45,690 nucleotides of DNA. Source: an uncultured Clostridia bacterium. GTDB taxonomy: Bacteria > Bacillota > Clostridia > Christensenellales > Borkfalkiaceae. The position numbers were made by a program, and so were the translations under genes. The notes below the pieces were generated by a model. That model was not told where the DNA came from. It saw nothing but the letters and a program-made list of their open reading frames with translations, and made no database searches. The DNA lies in assembly GCA_944341895.1 (NCBI GenBank), contig CALVMB010000008.1:1-45690 (forward strand), written 5' to 3'. Below, one piece after another: positions 26,698 through 34,037 of this stretch. Within the stretch, counting starts at the first letter, position 1. Each line of letters opens with the position of its first letter.

Positions 26698-27825
26698 TCA
26701 TTCGATGGGTTTTGTATAGGTGCTGCGGCGCTTGACGATCTCGCGCTCGAAACTCGTCCACTGCGTCTGCACGGCGAGGTTGGTGACCAGTTCGGGGTTG
26801 GATTCGACGTGTTCGATCTTATCCTCGATGATGTTTTCGGCGATGCGCGCCATCATGAGCGAGTTGACGCCCTTTTTCTGGTAATCCGCGCGCACGGCGA
26901 CCAGCGCCATTTCCAGTTCCTTGGGGCTTTTGATGGCTTTGAGCAGGCGGAAGATGGTGGGAATGGTCATCCTGCCGCGGCCGCGGATGAGCGCGTCGGC
27001 GATGGACGGGATGAGCACGCCCATGCCCACGACCTCGTTGTTCCTGTCCACGAGCAGCGAAAAGTAGCGCGGGTTGATGATGGTGGCGAACTGATCGAGC
27101 ACGTTGTCCATCTCTTTGCCCTCGACGGGGACGTAGCAGTCCAGCACCGCATAGGCATCGTTGACCATGGACAGCGCTTTATAGCCGTATTCCTTGATCA
27201 GTTGTTTCATGGGCTTGGATTCGGCGACTTCGGTCAGTTCCAGTTTTTTCTGCACGTAGCGGGAAATGGTCGTGATGCGCTCGTCCAGTTTTTCGGGGAT
27301 CTTGAAATCGTATTCCACCCATTCGCTTTCGGCGGAAAACCCCATCCCCTCGATGAGTTTCTGATAATAGGGATAATTGTAGTTGGTGGCGTAGGTCGCG
27401 CGGCGGTCGAACCCTTCGATGAGCAGCCCCTCGCGGTCCTGATCGTTGAACCCCCACGGCCCGTGCACGGTATCCATGCCGCGCTCTTTGCCGAAGGCGA
27501 CGACCGCGTCCATGAGTTTTTGCGCGACTTCCGCGTCGTCGATGCAGTCGAACCGCGAAAAGCGGATGCACTTTCTGTCCGCGATCGCGTTGTACTTTTT
27601 CTGGATGATGCCCGCGATCCTGCCCGCGACCTTTCCGTCCTGATAGGCAAGGAAGCACTTCACCTCGCAGTGCGGAAGCGAAAAATTCTTTTTCGGATCC
27701 ATGATCTTCAATTCATCCGAATAAAAAGACGGGACGTAATACGGGCAATTTTTGTACAGTTGTACGGGATAACGCGCAAATTTGCGCAGATCGCGCTTGC
27801 TTTTGACCTCTTTGACGATGACCAT
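26698..27825 (-). CDS. GNAT-like N-acetyltransferase family protein (YghO-like)
   Basis: 375 aa. Resembles a family of ~380-aa GNAT-fold proteins spread through Bacteroidota, Clostridia and E. coli (YghO), whose substrate is unknown. Opening MVIVKEVKSKRDLRKFARYP and the YKNCPYYVPSFYSDEL segment, HGPWGFNDQDREGLLIEGFD in the middle, and YFSLLVDRNNEVVGMGVLIP near residue 255 are the recognisable blocks. Length and motifs suggest two GNAT-like lobes. Own promoter and terminator. The family call is from memory of its pattern. Confidence 0.7.
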   Translation of the reverse strand: MVIVKEVKSKRDLRKFARYPVQLYKNCPYYVPSFYSDELKIMDPKKNFSLPHCEVKCFLAYQDGKVAGRIAGIIQKKYNAIADRKCIRFSRFDCIDDAEVAQKLMDAVVAFGKERGMDTVHGPWGFNDQDREGLLIEGFDRRATYATNYNYPYYQKLIEGMGFSAESEWVEYDFKIPEKLDERITTISRYVQKKLELTEVAESKPMKQLIKEYGYKALSMVNDAYAVLDCYVPVEGKEMDNVLDQFATIINPRYFSLLVDRNNEVVGMGVLIPSIADALIRGRGRMTIPTIFRLLKAIKSPKELEMALVAVRADYQKKGVNSLMMARIAENIIEDKIEHVESNPELVTNLAVQTQWTSFEREIVKRRSTYTKPIE

Positions 27826-27876
27826 TGTTCTTTTGTCCTCTGCACGGGCGGCTGCTCGCCGACCTTTATTTTCACC

Positions 27877-27905
27877 ATTCTATCATACGATTTCGGAATT
27901 TGCAA
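27877..27905 (-). promoter_or_regulatory. Sigma-A promoter of the GNAT-like gene
   Basis: Minus strand TTGCAA (27900-27905), 17 bp, TAGAAT (27877-27882). The -35 and spacer lie inside the last codons of vanW. Confidence 0.75.
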
Positions 27906-29178
27906 GATTTTGCGGAACTTTTTTCGGGGCGGGCACACAGTAGATGCCGCGCACGGGCGCATAGCGGTCGCGGCGCAGCAGGATGCGCACGTCCGGCTTT
28001 CCGGCTTCCCGCCGCACCAGATACCCCACGCTCTCCACCCCGTCGCGCGCGGCGCGCAGTTCCGCTTCCTCCTCTCCTTCGCGGATCTCCGCCTCGGGGG
28101 GCGGGATGGTGCCCGTGACCACGCTCTCGCGCACATAGGTCGCGGCGCCGCGCTCCCCGTACAGGCGCACGGTCAGCCTGCCTCCGCACACGCGGCAGAG
28201 GATATACACTTCCCCGCCCGTATCGTTGCGGAATTTGAGATCGCACGCCGAACCGCTGACCATCGCATCGAACGAGGGTTCCACATACCCCACCGCCAGG
28301 CTGTGCGGATGGTATTCGGTGACGGTCAGCCCCGCAAGCAATGCCGCGTTGTAGACGGTGGTGCTGACCTGGCAGACGCCGCCGCCCGTGCCCGCGACGA
28401 ATTCCCCCTCGAAGATGATGGGCGCGTCGCGGTAGCCGTTTTTCTTGGTGCGCGGCCCCGCCGCCGCGTTGAAGGAAAAGGTCTCCCCCTTCCCCAGCAC
28501 CGTGCCGTTGATCTTTTTCGCCGCCAGCGCGATGTTGTGCGCGCGGCCTTCCGCGGCGGCGTTGAAGGAAGTGGAAAAGGCAGAGAGGGGGCAGATCCCC
28601 TCCCGCACGCGCGCCTCCGTCAAGGCGGGGCGGACGGTCTGCGGCGAGAGAGCGACCCCGCTTTCCCCCGCGTCCAGCGCGGCGCGCACGGCGTTCCGCA
28701 GGGCGGCGCCGTCCAGGACCTGCCCCTCGCGCTCCGCCACGACGGTGAAGGGCTGTTCGGCGTCGGCATCGAACAGCACGCGCGCGGGGGCCGAGGTGCG
28801 GTAGGCATCCGCGCAGATGCGGCGCAGGACGCCCTCTTCGTCGGCAAGGCGCAGGGCGCGGCGCAAGGGATGCGCCCCGCCCTCGCGCACCCGTTGCAGC
28901 ACGGCGCAGAGGTCGGTCTCCCAGCGCAGTTCGGGCGGGCGGAACACATATTCCGCCTCCCCCGCGCGGATGGTGAAGGTGCGCCCGCACAGCTCCCGTT
29001 CGAGCGCGCACTTCACCTTTGCCGCCGCCGCGGGGCGGGTGAGGCGGGAGACATCCACCCCGCCCACGAAACAGCCGCGCGGCAACGTTTCCGCCGCGCC
29101 GCAGGCGGCAAGCAAAAAGCCCGCGGCAAACGCCGCGGGCAGAACGGTCTGTATACATTTGCGAAAAAACCTGCGCAT
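27883..29178 (-). CDS. VanW family lipoprotein
   Basis: 431 aa. Signal sequence MRRFFRKCIQ then a hydrophobic stretch ending LLAAC, a good lipobox, so probably lipid-anchored outside the membrane (Cys near residue 26). The middle resembles the putative peptidoglycan-binding domain that often precedes VanW. The VanW domain shows NIALAAKKINGTVLGKGETF, GYRDAPIIFEGEFV, GTGGGVCQVSTTVYNAALLA and HPHSLAVGYVEPSFDA. VanW function is unknown; its relatives are cell-envelope proteins. Start at 29178 chosen for MRRFF. It follows recF by 51 bases, probably in the same transcript; no terminator was seen after it. Confidence 0.88.
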   Translation of the reverse strand: MRRFFRKCIQTVLPAAFAAGFLLAACGAAETLPRGCFVGGVDVSRLTRPAAAAKVKCALERELCGRTFTIRAGEAEYVFRPPELRWETDLCAVLQRVREGGAHPLRRALRLADEEGVLRRICADAYRTSAPARVLFDADAEQPFTVVAEREGQVLDGAALRNAVRAALDAGESGVALSPQTVRPALTEARVREGICPLSAFSTSFNAAAEGRAHNIALAAKKINGTVLGKGETFSFNAAAGPRTKKNGYRDAPIIFEGEFVAGTGGGVCQVSTTVYNAALLAGLTVTEYHPHSLAVGYVEPSFDAMVSGSACDLKFRNDTGGEVYILCRVCGGRLTVRLYGERGAATYVRESVVTGTIPPPEAEIREGEEEAELRAARDGVESVGYLVRREAGKPDVRILLRRDRYAPVRGIYCVPAPKKVPQNLANSEIV

Positions 29179-29229
29179 GATCCTGCCCTCTCGGCACAAG
29201 TATGCGCATCCGCTGTGAAAACATACGGC

Positions 29230-30324
29230 TCACGCCCTGCCGCGGCGGATCTTTCCCTCCGCGATGCGGATCTTGTTCACCGACTTGCCGAACAGCACCT
29301 TTTCGGTGTGCGTGCAGGTGAGAATGGTCTGCACCCCGTCCAGGCGGGCAAGCAGTTTGCGCCGCCGCGCCAGGTCGAGTTCGCTCATCACGTCGTCGAG
29401 GATGAGCACGGGCGCCTCCCCCGACAGGCGGCGGAAGATCTCCACCTCGGCAAGTTTGAGCGCGAGCGCCGCCGTGCGCGCCTGGCCCTGCGAACCGTAC
29501 ACGCGCGCCTCGGTGCCGTCGATGAAAATTTTCAGATCGTCGCGGTGCGGGCCCACCGACGTGTAGCCCAGCCGCACGTCCCGCTCGTAACAGGCGGAAA
29601 GATCGTGCAGGAGCGTCTGTTCCGCCTCCTCGCGCGTCTGCCCGTAGTTGCGCTCGGCGCGCACGTCCAGCCGTTCCGCCCCGTCGGTGAGGTAGGCGTG
29701 CTGCTCGGCGGCGAGCGGTGCGAGCATGGCGATGTAATCGTTGCGGCGGCAGATGAGTTCGGCGGCGTAGCGGCACAGTTGCACGTCCCACACCGAGAGC
29801 GTTTCGAACACCAGCGAGCAGTCGCGCTCTTTGAGCAACGCGTTGCGCTGTTCGAGGATCTTGTTGTAACGCACGAGCGCCGTATAATAGGAACGCGAGG
29901 TCTGCGAGAGGGAGACGTTGAGAAAGCGCCGCCGCTCGTCCGGCCCGTCCTGGATGAGCCGCAGTTCCTCGGGGCTGAAAAACACGCCGTTCACGTTGCC
30001 CAGAAGGTCGGCGTTGCGCGCGATCTTTGCGCCGTTGATGCGCACCTCGCGGCGGTTTTCGAAGATGTCCGCCTCGATGGTCACCGAACCGAACCGGCTC
30101 TCCGCCTCGGCAAAGACGTGCGCGCTGTCCGCGCCCGCGCGGATGAGATGTTTGTCCTTTTTGTCCCGCGGCGACGTGCCCGTGCACAGGTAGAACACCG
30201 CCTCGGCGCAGTTGGTCTTGCCCTGGGCGTTCCTGCCGTACAGCACGTTGATGCCGGGGTCGAAGGAAAACTCCTCTTCGGCGTAATTTCTGAAATTTTT
30301 CAGTCGAAGATTTTTTATTCTCAT
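29230..30324 (-). CDS. recF: RecF, DNA repair ATPase
   Basis: 364 aa. Helps RecOR load RecA at gaps. MRIKNLRLKNFRNYAEEEF, Walker A LYGRNAQGKTNCAEAV, SPEELRLIQDGPDERRRFL, ABC signature YGSQGQARTAALALKL and Walker B PVLILDDVMSELD are all intact. Start at 30324 has GGAGCGAG upstream; the longer frame above it is not used. Unusual place: recF is divergent from dnaA instead of following dnaN. Confidence 0.95.
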   Translation of the reverse strand: MRIKNLRLKNFRNYAEEEFSFDPGINVLYGRNAQGKTNCAEAVFYLCTGTSPRDKKDKHLIRAGADSAHVFAEAESRFGSVTIEADIFENRREVRINGAKIARNADLLGNVNGVFFSPEELRLIQDGPDERRRFLNVSLSQTSRSYYTALVRYNKILEQRNALLKERDCSLVFETLSVWDVQLCRYAAELICRRNDYIAMLAPLAAEQHAYLTDGAERLDVRAERNYGQTREEAEQTLLHDLSACYERDVRLGYTSVGPHRDDLKIFIDGTEARVYGSQGQARTAALALKLAEVEIFRRLSGEAPVLILDDVMSELDLARRRKLLARLDGVQTILTCTHTEKVLFGKSVNKIRIAEGKIRRGRA

Positions 30325-30339
30325 CTCGCTCCGTTTGGA

Positions 30340-30368
30340 TTGCTTTTCCCGAAAAAATATACTATAAT
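30340..30368 (+). promoter_or_regulatory. Sigma-A promoter of dnaA
   Basis: Plus strand TTGCTT (30340-30345), 17 bp, TATAAT (30363-30368). Leader to dnaA about 115 nt. Confidence 0.7.
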
Positions 30369-30415
30369 GTTGGAACAGGCGCGCACCGGAAACGGCCGCC
30401 GCCCGTCCTTTCTTT

Positions 30416-30444
30416 ATTATAACAGATTGTTGCAGAAAACACAA
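30416..30444 (-). promoter_or_regulatory. Sigma-A promoter of recF, facing that of dnaA
   Basis: Minus strand TTGTGT (30439-30444), 17 bp, TATAAT (30416-30421). It lies downstream of the dnaA promoter, so both transcripts would overlap by about 30 bp. Confidence 0.65.
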
Positions 30445-30490
30445 AGCAATCGCGCATTTTTTTACAAAAAAGAAGAGTGTGGAGGTCGGT

Positions 30491-31837
30491 ATGTCCGATA
30501 GCAACCAGTACGAATTCCTGTGGAAACGCATCCTCGAAGTTTTGCAGACCTCGATGTCTACGGTCACGTACAGCACCTATATCGCCAAACTCGTCCCCGT
30601 GGACGTGGACGGCACCAAGATCGTGCTCAAGACGGACACGGAATTTTTCGCCAACTACATCGGCAAGAGCCTGACGCAGAAGATGAAGGAAGCCTTCAAA
30701 AAGGCGGATACGGGCATCACCGATTTCGAACTGGTCGTGGAAGGAAACGACGAGGTGTTCTTTACGAGCGCCGAAGAGGACGAGGACGACTATTCGCCCG
30801 TCGCCGTCGACCCGCGGTTCACCTTCGAATCGTTTGTGGCGGGAAAGAGCAACGAGTTCGTGTTCGCCGCCGCCAAATCGGTGGCAAAGAACCCGGGCGC
30901 GAACTTCAACCCCCTGTACATTTACGGCGGGTCGGGGTTGGGCAAGACGCACCTTCTGCAATCCATCGCCAACTACATCGCCCTGCACAAGCCCTCGCTG
31001 CGCGTGCTGTACACTACCTGCGAAAAGTTTATCAACGAACTTATCGACTCCATCTACCTCGGCAAGGGCAACAACCGCGACATGCAGGCGCGCTTCCGCA
31101 ACCGCTACCGCGGCGTGGACGTTCTGCTCATCGACGACGTGCAGTTCCTCGCCAAAAAGCAGGCGGTGCAGGAAGAACTCTTCCACACCTTCAACGTGCT
31201 GCAGGCGGAGAACAAGCAGATCGTGCTCACCTCGGACGTGCCGCCCAAGGAGATCGCTACCCTCGAAGAACGCCTGCGCACCCGCTTCGAAGGCGGGCTG
31301 ATCGCAGACATCCAGCCGCCCGATACCGAGACGCGCATCGCCATCCTCAAACAGAAGGCGTTCGAGCGCAAGGCCATCCTCCCCGCCGACGTGCTGGAAT
31401 TTCTGGCGCGCGATTCGGGCACGGACGTGCGCACCCTCGAAGGGAAACTGACCAAGGTCATCTTTGCGAGCAAACTGCACGAAAAGCCCATCACCCTCGA
31501 ACTTGCCGCCGACGCGCTCAACGAGGCGGTGAGCGAAGAGCACGAGGCGGTGACCGCCGAAAACGTGATGGCGGGCGTATGCTCCTTCTATAAGATCACC
31601 AAGGAAAAACTGCTGAGCAAGAGCAAGAAAAAGGAACTTGTCCAGCCCCGCCAGATCTGCGCATACCTGATGTGCGAGATCCTGAACATCCCGCTCGTTT
31701 CCATCGGCGAAGTGATGGGCGGGCGCGACCACACCACCGTCATCCACTCCCGCGACAAGATCGCCAACCTCATCAAGATCAACGACCGCGTCGCCAAAGA
31801 GGTGGAAGACATCCGCAACATCATCCTCAAACAATGA
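30491..31837 (+). CDS. dnaA: DnaA, chromosomal replication initiator
   Basis: 448 aa. Domain I (YEFLWKRILEVLQTSMS), short acidic linker, AAA+ domain with Walker A GGSGLGKTHLL near residue 146 and Walker B VLLIDDVQFLAKK, and domain IV DNA-binding helix with GGRDHTTVIHSRDKI. Start at 30491 follows GGAGGTCGGT. mnmG is downstream after a strong hairpin; dnaN is absent. No cluster of TTATNCACA boxes was found on either side of the gene, so the origin itself is not located. Confidence 0.97.
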   Translation: MSDSNQYEFLWKRILEVLQTSMSTVTYSTYIAKLVPVDVDGTKIVLKTDTEFFANYIGKSLTQKMKEAFKKADTGITDFELVVEGNDEVFFTSAEEDEDDYSPVAVDPRFTFESFVAGKSNEFVFAAAKSVAKNPGANFNPLYIYGGSGLGKTHLLQSIANYIALHKPSLRVLYTTCEKFINELIDSIYLGKGNNRDMQARFRNRYRGVDVLLIDDVQFLAKKQAVQEELFHTFNVLQAENKQIVLTSDVPPKEIATLEERLRTRFEGGLIADIQPPDTETRIAILKQKAFERKAILPADVLEFLARDSGTDVRTLEGKLTKVIFASKLHEKPITLELAADALNEAVSEEHEAVTAENVMAGVCSFYKITKEKLLSKSKKKELVQPRQICAYLMCEILNIPLVSIGEVMGGRDHTTVIHSRDKIANLIKINDRVAKEVEDIRNIILKQ

Positions 31838-31878
31838 CCTTTTGCGGCGAACGCCGCAAGGGATGCAAAGAAATTTTC

Positions 31879-31922
31879 GGGGCGCGCGCCGCGGCTTGTA
31901 AGCGACGGCGCGCGCCCCTTTT
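31879..31922 (+). terminator. Hairpin between dnaA and mnmG; terminator or attenuator
   Basis: Perfect 13-bp stem GGGGCGCGCGCCG / CGGCGCGCGCCCC followed by only four T and the mnmG ribosome site. Strong enough to stop part of the dnaA transcription. Confidence 0.6.
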
Positions 31923-31935
31923 GCAGGAATCGCCT

Positions 31936-33813
31936 ATGCAAGTGACCAACGAATTTTATACCGACGACTACGACGCGGTGGTCGTGGGCGCGGGGCACGC
32001 GGGCTGCGAAGCGGCGCTCGCGCTCGCGCGCACGGGCATCCGCACCGTGATGCTGACGCTCAACCTCGACAGCATCGCGTTCATGGCGTGCAACCCGTCC
32101 GTCGGCGGGACGGCAAAGGGACAACTGGTGCGCGAGATCGACGCGCTGGGCGGCGAAATGGGCATCAACGCCGACAAGACCGCCCTGCAGATGCGCATGC
32201 TCAACACGGGCAAGGGCGCGGCGGTGCAGAGCCTGCGTTCGCAGGCGGACAAGCACGCCTATCACATGCAGATGAAGCGCACCCTCGAAAACACCGAAAA
32301 CCTCTCCGTTCTGCAGGGCGAGGCGGCAGAGATCCTCGTCGAGAACGGAAAGGTGAAGGGCGTAAAGACGGCGGTGGGCGAAGTGATCGCCGCGCGCGCC
32401 GTCGTGCTCGCCACGGGGGTGTACCTGTGCGGCGCGATCGTGGCGGGCGAATACCGCCAAAGTTCGGGCCCCAACGGGTTTGCGCCCGCCAACCTGCTCA
32501 CCGAAAACCTGATCTCGCTCGGCTTTTCGGTACGGCGGTTCAAGACGGGCACCCCCGCGCGCGTGGACGGGCGCACGATCGACTATTCCAAGTGCGAGCG
32601 CCAGGACGGCGACCCGACCGTTTCCCCCTTTTCCTACCTGGACATGGACGCGGGCGCGCCGCAGGAACAGGCGCCCTGCTGGCTGACCTATACCAACGAA
32701 AAAACGCACGCCATCATCCGCGCCAACCTGCACCGTTCCCCGCTGTACAGCGGCGTGATCAAGGGCACGGGGCCGCGGTACTGCCCTTCCATCGAGGACA
32801 AAGTAGTGCGCTTTGCGGACAAGGAACGGCACCAGATCTTTTTAGAGCCCGAAAGCGCCGACTCCAACGAAGTGTACGTACAGGGCATGTCCTCCTCCCT
32901 GCCCCACGACGTGCAGCGCGCGATGTACCGCACGGTGCCGGGGCTGGAACACGTGAAGATCATGCGCTACGCCTATGCCATCGAATACGACTGCATCGAC
33001 ACGCTGGACGTGTACCCCACACTCGAATTCAAAAAGGTGAAAGGGCTGTACACGGCGGGACAGATCAACGGCACGAGCGGGTACGAAGAGGCGGCGGCGC
33101 AGGGGCTGATCGCGGGGCTGAACGCCTCGCTCCAACTGCGCGGCAAAGAGCCGCTCATCCTGCGGCGGGACGAAGCGTACATCGGCGTACTCATCGACGA
33201 CCTCGTGACCAAGGGCACCAACGAGCCCTACCGCATGATGACCTCGCGCGCCGAACACCGCATCCACCTGCGGCAGGACAACGCCGACCTGCGCCTGACC
33301 GAAAAGGGATACGCGGCGGGGCTGGTCACAAAGGCGCGGTACGAACGGTTCCTGCGCCGCAAAGAGGCGGTGGCGCGCATCGCGCAGGCGCTGAACGGGC
33401 GCGTCTCCCCCGCGCGCGCGGGCGCGTTTTTGCAGGAACGGGGATTCCCCTATCCCGCGGGCGGCGTGACGTATGCGGACATGCTCCGCCGCGGCATCGA
33501 ACCCGCCGACATCGGCGCGGAATTCGGCGTGTTCGCGGGCGAACGGCAGGAAGACGCGGAGACCGCCGTCATCGACGTCAAATATGAGGGGTACCTCAAA
33601 CGCGGGCTGGAACAGATCGAAAAGGCGAAAAAACTGGAGGACAGGAAACTGCCCGACGACCTCGATTACGAACAGATCGCGGGCTTGCGGCTGGAAGCGC
33701 GGCAGAAACTCAACAAGATCCGCCCCGAAAATCTCGGGCAGGCGGGGCGCATTTCGGGCGTTTCCCCCGCCGACATCGCCGTGCTGATGGTGTACCTCGG
33801 CACGCGCCGATAA
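31936..33813 (+). CDS. mnmG: MnmG (GidA), tRNA U34 carboxymethylaminomethyl-modification enzyme
   Basis: 625 aa FAD enzyme working with MnmE on the wobble uridine of tRNAs. VVVGAGHAGCEAALALARTG nucleotide motif, NPSVGGTAKGQLVREIDALG, FKTGTPARVDGRTIDYSK, GLYTAGQINGTSGYEEAAAQ and YRMMTSRAEHRIHLRQDNAD are family blocks; the C-terminal helical domain is complete. ATG at 31936 with GCAGGA upstream. mnmE is not adjacent. A terminator follows at 33827-33864. Confidence 0.97.
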   Translation: MQVTNEFYTDDYDAVVVGAGHAGCEAALALARTGIRTVMLTLNLDSIAFMACNPSVGGTAKGQLVREIDALGGEMGINADKTALQMRMLNTGKGAAVQSLRSQADKHAYHMQMKRTLENTENLSVLQGEAAEILVENGKVKGVKTAVGEVIAARAVVLATGVYLCGAIVAGEYRQSSGPNGFAPANLLTENLISLGFSVRRFKTGTPARVDGRTIDYSKCERQDGDPTVSPFSYLDMDAGAPQEQAPCWLTYTNEKTHAIIRANLHRSPLYSGVIKGTGPRYCPSIEDKVVRFADKERHQIFLEPESADSNEVYVQGMSSSLPHDVQRAMYRTVPGLEHVKIMRYAYAIEYDCIDTLDVYPTLEFKKVKGLYTAGQINGTSGYEEAAAQGLIAGLNASLQLRGKEPLILRRDEAYIGVLIDDLVTKGTNEPYRMMTSRAEHRIHLRQDNADLRLTEKGYAAGLVTKARYERFLRRKEAVARIAQALNGRVSPARAGAFLQERGFPYPAGGVTYADMLRRGIEPADIGAEFGVFAGERQEDAETAVIDVKYEGYLKRGLEQIEKAKKLEDRKLPDDLDYEQIAGLRLEARQKLNKIRPENLGQAGRISGVSPADIAVLMVYLGTRR

Positions 33814-33826
33814 AGAACAAAACGGC

Positions 33827-33864
33827 AAAAAAAGAACGGCACTGCGCCGTTCTTTTTTGTTTTC
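33827..33864 (+). terminator. Terminator of mnmG
   Basis: Stem AAAGAACGGC / GCCGTTCTTT with a five-base loop, followed by a TTTTTTGTTTT tail on the plus strand. Confidence 0.88.
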
Positions 33865-34037
33865 CCGTCATTTTCGCCGCCCGCGGCGGCGAAACAAGGA
33901 CGGAAACTTTGCGCCGAAGGCGGGACTGCCGACCCGAAGAAATGATTTTTTCGGGCAGGCGATGCGCGCTTTTTTGCCTCTTTTCGGCAAAAGGCGCCGT
34001 ATTTTTTGCGCGCGGCTGTGATAGGATAAACAAAAAA

